Shown here: piece after piece, positions 1 through 14,100 of the stretch
Layout of the letters: every line of letters starts with the position of its first letter
Numbering within the stretch: position 1 is the first letter of the stretch
Assembly: GCA_963169105.1 (NCBI GenBank)
Contig: OY720636.1
Location: 134,345,747-134,409,746 of the forward strand
DNA from: Ceriagrion tenellum
Taxonomy: Eukaryota; Arthropoda; Insecta; Odonata; Coenagrionidae
Reading direction: 5' to 3'
Length of the DNA: 64,000 nucleotides
The notes under the pieces: model-generated
The model's database searches: none
The model's input: only the letters and a program-made list of their open reading frames with translations
Told to the model about the DNA's origin: nothing
Made by a program: the position numbers and the translations under genes

Positions 1-621
1 GTCAAGACACCAAGTATATGAAAAAGCAGACTTGTTATGCTTGCTAGGTTTTAAGTTAGAACTCGGGGTGTGATAATATGGGCTTGTATGGAAAATAGAA
101 GTGAAGAAACTTTCAAATGGATACTATTTTATCATTACTACGTGTATTTGTGTGATGTTTATTAATTTTTTGCGGAAAAATCGATTAATTCGCTAAATTC
201 GAAGGCTTTTCAAATGTGAATATACTTAAAGATCTGGTACCTAATAGTTCTGTGAATAATTCCATACATTGTGGACGTTCCATCTGTGTTTACTTCATTG
301 AACCTACAAATTCTGCTTTCCTTGCTCTGGAAAGAAAAAACAATTCCCCTTGAAAGAATTATGAAAGTACTGTCGGGTAGCCATAATTTCATTGGCAGAA
401 TTAGTTTTAACTAACGAACATCATAATTGTTAATAACGTTGAGCATTGGAGAGATTTCACTGCATTCATCAAAGTAGGGGGACAATAAACCATTAGAGTA
501 AATATAATTTGTTTTCAGCTTAATTATGCTAGCTACAACGCGCGTATCTATCAGTCGACAGTCGAAGATCATAGGTAGTTAGTTCAGAGTTCAATGCATT
601 AATATGTTTGTTCATAAACAT
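1..621. repeat. Segmental duplication copy 1, left flank of Sola insertion
   Basis: This stretch matches 50179-50799 almost base for base, with scattered substitutions. It is non-coding and AT-rich, and the duplication runs off the left edge of the window. The match stops at ACAT (618-621) where the Sola-type element begins, and resumes at 20107. The 60-aa minus frame near 210-392 is present in both copies but shows no recognisable protein. Confidence 0.9.
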
Positions 622-1209
622 GGGTCATTCCACCACAATTCGACCAGAAAATTGGCAAAATTGACCCTTGAGGAAACCAATTTCGACCAAATTTGGCAAA
701 TTGTCTTCATTTGATTACAAAATGAAAACCCCAAAGCCATTTTGTAATCCATTCAACGGTTTACGAGATATTGCAATGTTGTAAAACAAGAATTTTACAA
801 AAGCGTCGTCGCATTTGACGGCATATCTCCGGAAATAAGGAAGATAAAAATGCATGCAATGACTTATTTTAAGGGTATGAAATTGAGAAAGATAATCAAT
901 GGATTATTACATAAAATTTAAACAATTAAATAAAGTTTATAACAAATTCAAATGTTCAAATCGATTTTTGACGATGTAGCTATGGCTTCGATTTTCCTCA
1001 TTTTTTTATATGTTGTAGATACAACCCTCCTCTACAAGTTAAAAAAATTTGGTAGGGGTAATATTTCATTTAAGAAAGAAAAACATGTTTGAGTGAAGGC
1101 GTAAGGCCGGCTTCATAGGTCGGCGGCGGCGGGGATAACGATGGATTTCGCCGCGGCCGGTAGCGGTGGACCCTTCATAGGTCGGCGGCGAGAAAACAAA
1201 TGAAAGGCG

Positions 1210-1950
1210 GTAGGCGTACAATAACATTGTCACTGCAGTATTTGCATGTCATCGGAATAACCAACATTTTTTTACTCTTGAGAATGATTCGTGCTATATA
1301 ATGATAAATTTGGTTAAAGATTAGTATGTAATTATTTATTAATGCTTATTTGATGGTAGTAGTTTCACTTTAACCGTATTCGTCGAGCTAACGTGCAACG
1401 CCTCAATCTGAATCACATGTTTATTGAAATGAGTTGACAAAAAGCCTTGCCACTCAATTCAAGAATTATATTGTGCTTGGTTCTTACATTCGAGCGAGTG
1501 ACATATGTAATTTGGTCGTTGTTTAACTAGTTAGGCAATGCCATATCAGCATTTATGCGTGATCAGCTCCACTATCCGAACATGCAATAAACAATAGCCA
1601 CAACCTGAAAATTTTCTCCCCGTGGTTGCAGCATCTAGAATGGATAACTAATATTTTGCCTTAATATTTTACAATTGGCTGATTTAAGCCACTCTCTGGT
1701 TAACGCTAGTAGATTAATGATGCTATATAACCTTAAGGAAGGCTATTTCCGTTGGATACCAGATCATATTTTCGCTAGCCATTATAAATTATACTCTTAC
1801 CATCTTAAATATATCGTAAACATTATGCGCATTGCTTATAGAATCTTTTACTGAAACTGAAGGGCTCGCTAATCATCCAAAGAGGATTCATTTTTGAAAG
1901 GCAGTGGGTTTTCCCGCTTCTCGACCAGCTTCCGCCGCAACAGAATGCAG
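1210..1950. other. Harbinger left subterminal DNA, no gene seen
   Basis: AT-rich DNA between two GC-rich terminal-motif blocks. No frame of convincing length or composition appears on either strand. It probably holds upstream regulatory DNA of the accessory gene, but nothing specific can be shown. Confidence 0.5.
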
Positions 1951-2157
1951 TCCAGACTCATTCATAGGTCGGCGGCAGCGGCGGAAGTGGTGGTACTCAG
2001 CCAATGAGGACACTTCTTTAGAAATCATGACGTCAGACCGATGAGCTGTGCTATGATGGGTAGCGAGGGCCGCAAATATTCAACCAGTCTGAATCTGTAG
2101 CGGCAACTGAGACGGAGTTCCGGTACGACGCCCGGCTGATTTGAACTACAGGAAGTA

Positions 2158-5100
2158 ATGGAAGGAAAGGTAAGCATTGTGATGCAGAGAATGTGATATT
2201 TGGAGTACTTATTTGAGATTTAATTTATTGTATTAAGAAGGTAAGTTTTGTTTTGATATGTTTAGATGTTCATTGAAGAAGAGAACTTTCATATGTATTT
2301 AACAGTGACTAATTTTAGTACTCGCTGCACATGTGATCCAGTGAATGACGAACTTCCGTAGTTAATAGTGAAAAGTTTCAGTATTCTTGTAACCGTAATG
2401 GAAGAATGAAAGTGGTGTATTAATAATTAAGTAGTATTAATAATTTCTGGGTGAAATAGGCTAAAACAAGTATTAAGGCTGCTGCGTTGCACATGTGCTC
2501 CGGTGGATTACGAACTTCCGTATAGGATAGTCAATGATTTCAGTATTGATGTACCGAAGATGGAGGAATAGGTTTGGTGCATTCATAATTAAGTAATATT
2601 CTCAATATCTGGGTGAAATAGGTTAAATAAGAAACTTTGAGACAGCGGCGTTGCACATGTGCTCCGGTGGATTACGAACTTCCGTATTGGATAGTCAATG
2701 ATTTCAGTATTGATGTACCGAAGATGGAGGAATAGGTTTGGTGCATTCATAACCCAGCCAGCACTAAGTCAGAAATAGCACCAAAATATCTTGATATTAT
2801 ACAGATATCTAGGAGATATCGCACACTGCAAGGGAAAGAATATCCCTGCATGGTAGGGGTAAAGTGGAGAAAACTTCGGGATATTATAGGTATAGGTTTC
2901 CGCATTTGAACAGATATCATATACGTAAGGACAGAATCAGCGCCACGTAGGGGGCTCCAAAGGTACTCAAGGTCGTTCGATATCTCGATTCTTCGACGTC
3001 GATATCGATGGTGCAACATATCGAATAAATCGACCCTGAAAGGTACTGAGGCAAGCATGCCATCTAGTGGATAAATATTTCACCTAGATTTCAATAGACA
3101 CCTAGCGGCCAAAATTTCAACTACCAACGCTTCCTAAACGCGCCCTATTCAAATCGATTAGGAGGCGCAAGAGTTAACCCTAAGTAGATTATTCATACTA
3201 CCTAGACGATTAAAAAAACTATTGTTTCTGAATAGGAATTTATTTCACAAATCAATAAGTAAGAATACAAAACAATATCACAAATCAACATTTATACCAA
3301 TGCAAGGAAAAAAATCATAAAACATAGTTTTACCAAAGTTAACTAATCAGTTACAATGTTCAACATACAATTTAGTCCAAAAATCACAATGTAGTCCAAA
3401 AATCAATGAGAAAGAATACAACAACAATATCATCACAAATCAACAGTTTTATCTATGCAAGGAAAAAAAATCAGAAGAAAAATAATTTCACCAAAGTTGT
3501 AACTAATCAGTTACAATGTTCAACATACAATTTAGTCCAAAAATCAATGAGAAAGAATACAAAAACAATATCATCACAAATCAACAGTTATACCTATTAA
3601 TGGAAAAAAATCAAAGCCAAATATACAGATTAATCAAAGTTACAACAAATCAATTATAAATTTCAACATCACTAAGAGTTTCAACTTTTTTTCAACATGA
3701 CTTTCAACTAAGATTCAAAACTTAAAATATCACAAATTTATGTGGCTTGTTCCATATTTGTCAGCAATGGACTTTAGTTTGAGTTTGTGAAATAGAGGGC
3801 AGGAAAGAATGGCCAATAAACATAATTGTAGAAAAATAATGAGGATTCATATCCCAGTTTCTCCCTGACTGTTACAAGGATTCCCTGATGATCCTAGGTT
3901 TTCCCCGACGACCGCCACCCTCGTTCCATCCTTGACCCCATCAGTTGCAGCTCCTGACTTGGTCGCACCTGCCCTCAATCTGGCTAGGCGAAACCATTCA
4001 CCTATACTTCTCCCTATCATCATCAGATCCAATTGGTGTCCAGCGCCATTCTTACTTTTCAGTATCTCTGAAAAAAAGCACAATTTTAGCCACAATAACT
4101 ATTTCGTGGAAAAAAACCCAATAATTCAGAGCATAATAAGTTCAAATACCAAAAACCAAGTCAATCGTTTTCGGGAAAAACTTCTCAAAAGAAATTTTGC
4201 ATGGATTCCTCCCCTTCATGCAAAACAGCATTGCTAAATGATTTTCCATCAGCAGTGACATTATGTCATTTACTGTCTTATTGACAGCATTTGCCAATAA
4301 CTTCTCGGTCAGATTTCTGAAGAGTAAGTTTGATGATCTGTCTCTGAAATGACGCACCTAAAACAGAAAGCAAATTTAAATGTCCATGCATAAGATATGA
4401 AATACATTTAAAATTAGTTCATAGTTACTGGCATTATTTTATGGAAAAAATATTAATAGGTACCATGAACTGCCTGTACTCCTTGTTAGAGGAAATTTCC
4501 TCTTCAAAATGCTGCAACTCCTCAATGTTGTGCATAGGCAGTGTGTGCATCAGCTCCATATTTTCGAACGACTCTCCTCCACCGAGTGATAAAGCGTTAA
4601 TTTTCGTTGAAATAGCATCAATTGCTTCAGTTAATTTCCCGGAACTTAGGGTAATTTGTGCCCTCAATTCCTTCCTCAGCTCATTTTTGATATCTTGTTT
4701 GAGGTCATCCAGGCCCTTCTGGATGAAGTTTTTTAGTTCTGAAAGAAAACAATTTGAAATTAGAAATACATTGCCTTAGGCTCTCACAAAGAAATGATGC
4801 ACTTATTCAATTTCAATGACATAACTCTGGTGGAATCTATGAAATTACTTGCCTGTTATGGATGAGTCAACAGACCCAGATGCCACTCCATAACCGGCAC
4901 GAATATTTTCATGCATGAGGTAGGGCTTGAAACTTAGGCTCTCTTTTGTCTGTGCCACTGCTGAAACCTGGGATGGTGTTGATTTCAGGGCCTTAGATCG
5001 CTGTTCATAAGGCCTATTCAAAGACTGCCCTTGCTCCAAATACCTCTTACTAGTCCCAGGCATCTGCAAAATGGAAGCTGCAGCAGCCTTGGCAGATTTC

Positions 5101-8100
5101 TCTAAAAGCTGAGGCAGCTTTGTGGAGGTTAAGTTCCTCCTAGTTTTGCCATCCACTTTGGGCAATCTCCTATTCACTGTACATAAAACAGAATGTGAGC
5201 AATGAAATAACAAGGGGCATTTACAAACAAGACTAAGAGCTTGTCTTCAGTTGCATGAAAACAATACCTGGAGGTGACGGAGGATCGCTCAGTGCATCCT
5301 CACTAATTTCTGATTCCGACTGTGGCTCATTAGGATAATGAGGATGCTTTGCCTTCCTCCTCCTCTTTCCCCCTCCGTTGAGAGCTGTCACAAAAGCCTC
5401 AAGATCTGTGTCATCACAGTCAGCTACATCAACTTCCAACTGCATGGCAGCAAGTATATCATCTAGTTGGGGGATTAGTAATAGGACATGTCAAGTCATT
5501 GAATAATCGGTTAATGCACAATACAATGCTTACAATTCATAGAAACTGTAATGACAACTGACCAAATGGAGCTGTGGCATAACTATAGTAAAGCTTGTCC
5601 CAAGAGTCTGCTGGCTGCTGCTGCCTCCTAATCATTCTCTGCACTGCTGCAGATGGAAATGCAGCCGGGGGGTAAAAAACAAAGGGGCATCCAGCCTCAT
5701 TACCCACCCAACTGTGAGGAATTGTTTGCACTGTCAAGTCCTCAAACCCTCGGTGAGGAAGAAATTCCACAACTACCCATGGCATCCTGAAATGACATAT
5801 AAAAAAGTTGAAGCTATAATCAATCACCTAACAACAGAGAGATTATTTGTGAGAGAAAAACAAAACTTACAGTTTTGACTGTCAGTCAATATGCAGAACC
5901 TCTGCAATATAATACTGGGATTGAAAGACTGGAGAGGGAAAAAGTATTGCTTTTCCTCTGATGTCAGTAAGAGCCCAAAGTTTTTCATTAAGCACATTAC
6001 TGGCCAAATATATTCCTGTATTTTGTGATGGTGCAGGGCTAACATAAAATGAGGAAGCATTTTCAAATGGCTTACCCACAACATATACCTCCCCATTTCT
6101 TGATGCAATAAAGGCCAAAACCACTATTTCTCCACTTTTCATTACAACGCAGTTATTAGGTGCTTTAACTGACAAAGTAACATTTTTGAGAGGATAATGT
6201 GAATACCCTGGACCTTCAAGGCCAAATGGTAATATCTGATTGCCCTTATTCTCCCTAAGAATCTGTTGGATGGAGTGCACACGCTGAGGAAATAATGACC
6301 TCTCATGCAACCGTCGGACAATTTGAGGCAGGGGAAGATTTGGATTTCTTACAAGCCTTTTGATTTGATAGAGCTTGCTCTCAAATTTAAAGGCACTGAA
6401 CCTGTCTAAAGAACCATGAATTCTACAATCATCTGCCAGATGGAGAAGGCCATGTACATTATATGACATGCTTTCCCTGCCATAAAGAACTTCAAATTTT
6501 TTCACAAAGTACCCTAGCAATGTCCTGGCATATTCTAAGTTAACTGAATAATCAGGGGAGAGAAGAGATCGTATTGCATAATGCAAGGACAGAAAATGTT
6601 TAAACACTGAGGGTGAAAGAAGTCCTTCAAGCAGATATGGACCTGTGTAGACAAGAAACATTCTGAATTCTGTGGCCTTCCACCGCATCACCTCTTGCAC
6701 TCCACGAGGCTTCCTAGGAAATTCTGAGGGCATAAGCTTTGCAATGGCAAGAATGCGTTCATTCAATAAATTTACCTTCCTAGCCTGCATCCTGACATTA
6801 AGGCTACCCTTCAGCCAAGAAAGAAGAAGTTTCCTCATCACCCCAAGGCACACAAGGTGCATATATTCATAGGGAAATTGAGAAACCATTTTGGTTTCTG
6901 GAATTCCCAATAAAGGTGAACGGCCAACATGATGATCCTCATCCACCATGAAGGAAAAACTTTCATTAGTCCGTAATGGAGCATTCAGTTCAACAAAAAC
7001 CACTCTATTATTAATATACTCCCCTTGAACAGTGCACTTTCCACAACCAAAATAACCTGTGTGGGATTTAATCTGTGCCACAAAGGCACGTGCAGGAGCA
7101 TCACAAACATAACAAGTTACAATCACAGAAATTACCAAACCATTATATTCCAGGCCCTCAGTTTTCAGCTTTCTCATTTCCTCCACATACTTAGCTAAAT
7201 ATTCTGAGCATGATTTAGGCTTTTCATTTCCATGGTATATACCAACCACAAAGGGAGGAGTGGAAGGGAAATCCTCTAAACACATCAAAATGGGCCAGAC
7301 TTGACTGTTAGTACTTTTGGTAAGTTGAAGGCCATCAAAGCTGCATTGCAACTTAATTGTGCCCGAGTCTATTACAGATGGGTTGTCATTTATTAAATAA
7401 ATTAAACCTTTCTCAATACCTATATGACAGTAGGAACCACCACTAATACTTTTAATATCTATAGTTCGAGGTGTCTTCAGCAATGTTCTTGAGTCAGCAG
7501 GTAAATATGTAAAGCATTGGTGTCCTCTAAGAATATTGAGAATTTCATTAACCTTTCTGATAGAAATTCCTTCACTAGCCCACTGTGCAATTTTTAGGAG
7601 AAAGTTAGCTTCAGTCTCTAAGTCATCTGCCTCAGACACATCAGTTTCAGATGCATCTGTTTCTGAAACCCCAATTTCTAAGACAGTTTCAGCCCCAGAC
7701 TCTATTTCACCATCAACCTCAAAAATATTCATTGGATCATCCTCCATGACATTATGGGCAGGGTATATATAAGGTAAATTATTTTGGACTTCTGGAAAAA
7801 CATTGTTCTCTCCTACAGCGACATTATTCTCTACTACATTATTTGCCTCAACTACTCTAAGCTGTCTTAAGCGCCTCTCACTCAAAACAGCTAATGGATA
7901 CCTTCTATTGTTCATTTGAGGGATGGCAACTACAGAAATATCTAAAGCCAGCAATATACTTAGATTCACCTCAGTAACACTTGAGGAACAGCTTATACTT
8001 AGTAGAGCCTGAAAGGAACATTAAATTTTAATGAGCAGTTATATTTTTAATAAATAATATATTCATCCAAAAAGGTTTGAAAACCTTTTGCTAAAGATAC

Positions 8101-11100
8101 TGAACTTAAGGTATAAAAAACCAACCCCTCAAAGCATGGAGGTAAATGATTTAGTGGTTATGTGGACACCTTCCCTCTCCTGAATAAGAAATGTTTGGCA
8201 ACAGGAGTGGTGAACAAGGTTATTACATTGACTTTATTCCTTTTGGCTATATTATAGATAATGAAGGTAATGATTCACCTCAAAAAGACTACCACTATAT
8301 TAACTTTTAATGAAGAATTTAAACAAATATTCATCATCATTGGACTAGAATACCATTGTGTTCATCCACCCCTTACTTATTTACTTAAACAACCTACTTA
8401 AAATCAGCAGAGAAATTTTATCCACCTGACTGTATAGGGCCATTCTAATTTTTACTGTGACATGGAAAGAGATTGTAAAAGAAATGGTTGGAAAGTGTGC
8501 TGGAAATGTTAAACCATTACATGCCATTAGAAAAATTGCTGTAATTTATATTAGCAAATATTTCGTATCTCAATTGAACGTCACTAAAATGCATCTACGA
8601 TACTTTACAACAGTAGGTGCAGTTATTGAGTTATGACATGACGAAACTTGTTGCGACGCATTCATGAGAGTAAATATACAGTTATCATAACTAAAGGCAT
8701 CCTTTTATATGGTGAAGATATTTAGGTGCATTGCTTTAGTGTATTACAAACGCGATTTCATGCAAATACTTTGAGGTGATAAGTTACAACTGAGAAAAAA
8801 ACTACGTACTGCACAGTACGTTAAGTTTATCCACTCGATAATTCTTTTTAACCGTTTTTGAGGTGCTATTTTCTGTCTAATGCTAATTGAAGCGTCCAAC
8901 GCAGCCAAATACAGCGGCTACCCTGAATTTCAGTAAATTCCTCTAAAACCTCGCGTCCTTTCAGAACTCGCAGTAGTGTATGTACTTTCATTAATGCGCA
9001 TTAACTTTACTGCTGCGAAATTCTGCTTCTACGTTTACAATGGTAGTAGATGCCTGAAATTCAAGTCGACAAATAACCTCACGCATGATCGCTACGTAAT
9101 TAGAAATATAAATAGAGCGCCGTAGTTTTTTTGCGACAATAACATTTACTCATTTCAATTTCAGCACCACACATTTAAAACAACACGCAGTTCATTACAT
9201 ATCAATCGGTTCATTAACTATCATCATATAACGCCTCAAAGTATTGAAAGACCAGACTTTTTAAGGGAAGTATTCGAGGGTAAAGGTAAGATTCGGGGTA
9301 CTCGAGTTTCCAAAGCTAAATCAACATTCTTACAATTAAAATTATGGTAAATGTCCGCTTCCGTCACACACCTTTCAAACACTTATTCCCGGAAATTGGT
9401 GATCTTCAGGATAATGACTGTGACATAGTTTAGTTCTTTAAGAATCACAGTACAAAACAAAAGTTACAGCAAAGTTGTTAAGCCGCAGATTTATTTCATT
9501 AATAAACATTAGAACGCGAAAGCAGGAACTAATAAGTCGTAAAGTCATATTTTTTACGATGTGACTAACATAAATAATTTTAAATTATGCTTCAATGGTA
9601 GTGAACCTATACATGAACGCTACTCGCATGGTTTGCTGAGCGTAAACACACGTGGATAAATCTAATTATAAATCAATACTTGCAGTAAGATAACCACTCT
9701 ATGAATCCTAATTATAGTAGGATAGGAGCTAGCCCTAAGTCGCGTGGTCGTAGGCATTTTTGATTGCACGACCTCGTGGGTGACGAAGGATTGGTTCCGG
9801 GGGAAAAAGAAAAAAAAGCGGTATTTTAACAGAAATAATAATATAATTACTTATATACTTACTTGAATTCCAGAGGTAGAGATCCAAACTCGACAAATAT
9901 TCTTTGGTGAAAGTCGACTCCCAGATGGCTTCAATTGCTCGACAATCTCAGTTAACCTTCTTGCTTCAACGATTTGCAGTAAAAGAAAGACCGCGTTCAT
10001 GGCTGAAAGGAATCACGTTTCCGGCCAGTTTCCGCAAATAGCCCCAAGAGTGCTCTGCACATCTTCCGCGTTTAGCAGACATGGAACACGTCAGGGTACT
10101 GAACTACCTATATAACGCTGATAACGCAGCTGAATTTGGTTATTACTGTATAAGAATTGAAAAATATCTTAGAATTGAAAAATATTTTAGAGTTTTGATT
10201 CATAGGCTATGGGTCAAAGCTCTTCCTGTCACATAATTAATCCCTATAAATACGGACACATCGCTTCCAATCACTCCACGTCAAGATTTTCACAAGCGTA
10301 ATATTATATTTCAAACAGTTGTCGTCTGAGAGAAATAAATAATAGACAGTTTTTCATAGTGCATAAATCACCATAATCTCAATTCTGGGCTTAACAGGAT
10401 TTATTAATGGAATTGTAGGGAATGGATCCGCTCTGCCCTTCGAAGCGGATATCTCAGGGAATATATTTACTCATAATACCCCTTAGTGATGCACTTTCTC
10501 CATTCTTGCCCTTTCCTATCCGTAAGAAATATCTGTTGTGCTGGCTGGGAATTAAGTAATATTCTCAATATCTGGGTGAAATAGGTTAAATAAGAAACTT
10601 TGAGACAGCGGCGTTGCACATGTGCTCCGGTGGATTACGAACTTCCGTATTGGATAGTCAATGATTTCAGTATTGATGTACCGAAGATGGAGGAATAGGT
10701 TTGGTGCATTCATAATTAAGTAATATTCACAATATCTGGGTGAAATAGGTTAAATAAGAAACTTTGAGGCAGCGGCGTTGCACATGTGCTCCGGTGGATA
10801 ACGAACTTCCGATTTCATAAGTAAATAGTGTCAAGTATTCCTGTTACCATATACGGAAGAATATGTGTTTTGGATGTATAATTTAGTGATATTAACATAT
10901 TCTGGGTGAAATAAGGTAAATGTCAGGTATCTAGGCTGCTGCGTTGCACAAGTGCTCCGGTGGATTACGAACTTCCGTATTTGATAGTCAATGATTTCAG
11001 TATTGATGTACCGAAGATGGAGGAATAGGTTTGGTGCATTCATAATTAAGTAATATTCACAATTTTTTGTGTGATATAGGAAAAATACAAGAATAATATT

Positions 11101-14100
11101 GTTACTTTTTCCTTGCCTAACTCGCTATTGTCTTCCTTTCACGATCCAGTTCAGTACCTGCTCTGGTAGATAGAATACAAAAAAATGAACATGTAGCTAA
11201 CAGTTAAGTTTTTGTGGTAGTTTCAAGTGCATCTTTTGCAAAGGGCATGCACATGAGCAAGCACTGATGGTTAATTGATTCTATCTCATGTAAGTGCAGA
11301 ATCCAAATGTATCTCACCATTGAGGAGGGAAATCTGACATGAAATTAGTAATACTATCCTCTAGCTACCTTGGGCATTCGCTACATCCATGTCTCACAAT
11401 TCCATGGGGCCAAGAATTAATATTGTTTATCCTTGTATGCCTACCATAATGGAGAAAAAGAGCCTTAATATATGAAATAAGCCTGCTATAGCTAACAGTG
11501 CTGTAGATTCTAGCCTTGGCCCAATTCTAGCCCTTACCTCCATCGACATGTTAGTTAATGGAAGTTTTAATCAAATGTGATTGTGCTCTGCATAATTTAA
11601 ATAAAAAATTGCCTTAAATAAAGAATTTCCCTTTCTTTCAGTTGGAATGTGGTTATTGTGGGACACATGTGTCATTACATGGAATCCCACAACATCCATG
11701 TCTCTTGGGGATCACCCATGTAACACAGGATGACCATGGAAGGATATTTAAATATCAAGGTAAGAAAATCTTCCAGGATGAACTGGTTTCTTGACCAGCT
11801 ACCTTAAGTCTTTCCTCATAATTTAAGGGCTTAGTCTTGATTCATCTCAATTACTGTGTGTTCAATTTCTCTCTATCACTCTATTCACAATTCTTTTCAT
11901 TTCAGCTCCCTGTCCACAAGTGGGGACCTACACAATACCTAATGGTGAGTACTTAATATAACCTTTATGTTAATGTTCATACCTCAGTCATCTAATTTTT
12001 AGTCAATAATGAAAAGCTTTTCATTCTCTGGAAGAGATCATTACTATTCCTTGCTATTTCCAGGTCCATCCTCGTCATCGAGTGGTGCCAGCTTTCGCGG
12101 TAAGATTCGAAGATTAGATACTTCCTCAGTCCTGAGATTGGTTTTGATGATATTGTCATTGATTTCTGTTTCTTTTGCTCTTTTGTAGATGATGAAGGCA
12201 TAACAGAGGCCTTGATAAATGAGGTGGGGAAGAGGCCGCCTCTTTACGACATAACAATCCCTTTGAAGGAGCGGACTCCAGAAAATAAAGCAGCATTGTG
12301 GAAGGAAGTGTACTATGCTCTTGATGGTAAGCCTGATTCATGCTTAAATGTTTCCATATTTTACATTGTTGTGAACCTCATCTCATTACTGTGTTAGCAT
12401 TCCTGCTTACAGCTTTCAACATTAATGTTCTTAATTTTTTCTAGGGAGGATACCTGAAGCAGAGTTACCATCCAAATTTAAAAATTTAAGGGACAGGTAT
12501 GTCAAAGAAAAGAATTTGTACACCCCCAGTGGGTCCAGTTCTTTAAAAAGAAAGAAATGGGCTCACTTTGACTCCCTCGCCTTTTTAAACGATAGCGTCA
12601 GATATAGAAGGTAAGGCATATATCATGTTGGCTGGGAAGTGTGGCCCATAACTGTTAGTACTTGCTCTTTTCATTATGAATCATGATAATTAATAGCAAC
12701 CTTTTCCTTGTGAAGGACATCCTGCAGCATGGATGGGCCATCAAGAGGGAAAACTGATGATAGCAGGTGCAAAGCAGGGACCCAAGCAGCTGAAGCAATG
12801 GCCGTAATATCTCCCAGAAGGGGTAAGCTGTTGGTGGTGGGGAGGATTATTTGGTGTTCTGATGACTAACTTTCATGAAAGTTGAAGTTCGGTCATTTAG
12901 TATATCACTGCTAACACCATTAGAACTCCAATAGCTACATTCTGACCTGTTATGCCATTGAAATGTCTTGCTGAGGCACATGATTCCAATTAAATCTGGC
13001 TTTAATACCTACAGTGCTAGGGTTCACTGTCTATGCATTAACGGGTGGTGTTTCTCTCTTCTTATTGCATATGTATAGGAGTTTTTTCACAGTACAGTCC
13101 ATTCTTGATCACTGGTCCACATTCTACTTAAGTACCACTTTCCTTTCTAAAATTCTCAACCCATTCTCTTGAATGATTGTGAGTGCCTAGGTTTCGGCTC
13201 TGTGATTGTTACTATGTTATAACTGGCATAATAATTACTTTAAATTATTGTACTTTAATGTATCCACATACATGGGCATTGCCACCCTCCCCCATAAATC
13301 CTGGATGTGTAGCTGTACAAAAATGTCAGGGTGGGCAGGACATCATCCTGTCTGGCTCAGTTTATCAGATTTGGTATGAAATGTCTTGTCCAGGGGAGGA
13401 GGTGCAGCTGCCTCCCCCTGGCTATGTCCATGTCAATCTTGACTCTCAACCTTGCTTTTCAGAGTTCTCAGTATGTGCTCTACTTCCATATTCTTTACTT
13501 TTTTTAATGCCTGTTGTCCTAGTGTTAACCATATTCCCTTGATATCAAAATTTCTGAATCCCAACAAAAATTTTGCCTTATTTATTGCCTGTGTTTTTTT
13601 TACAATGACCAGATTAGTTCATGACTATGTGATAAATTCATTTATGTTCACTACATCATATCTCTACTTGTTGGATCTAAGTCCACACTGATATTCTCCA
13701 ATTCCCTTTCCAGTTACTACTTTCAATCTTTCATTGATGATACTGGATAGTACCTAATACAGTATATTTGATGGTATGATTCATCAGTGGTTCCCACTGA
13801 ATAATTCCTTTTTTGAATATTTGGTATAAAATCCTAATGCTCATCTTCCTGGCCTATTTCTTGTTTCCCATGTATTATAGATAAGTCTAGGTAGTGCCAA
13901 TTACGGCTTCTCCAAACTTGGCTAACTCAAGAGGTAATATTGTCTTACCCTGAGGCTTTATTATTTTTTTACTTTAGTTGACATAACACATTTTCTTGCA
14001 TAGAGGGCAAAGAAGGGGTACTACACGCAGTTCATCCATTTTTTGACCATGAAGTGCTACATTGTATTTTCTCCCTTGTTCTTTGAACTGCTGATGCTAC

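Larger units (their letters stand above)
2753..10549 (-). mobile_element. CACTA/EnSpm-like (tnp2) transposon
   Basis: Terminal inverted repeats CCCAGCCAGCAC (2753) and GTGCTGGCTGGG (ending 10549) are flanked by AA at 2751-2752 and 10550-10551. The split 163-bp tandem repeat provides the uninterrupted target sequence, so the boundaries are secure. Both ends carry many GATATC or ATATC motifs (about 2790-3010 and 10450-10530), resembling the subterminal transposase-binding repeats of CACTA elements. Inside are a tnp2-type transposase and a DUF4806-type protein, both on the minus strand. The superfamily name rests on the tnp2-like protein; the ends are not CACTA in sequence. Confidence 0.88.

Noticed and set aside
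2310..2750. CRISPR-like array
   Set aside because: Units are ~163-bp tandem repeats without short repeats and unique spacers, in a eukaryotic transposon.
13183..13691. Plus-strand frames as a gene
   Set aside because: They lie in an intron of the MADF gene, have no domain and break the exon phases.
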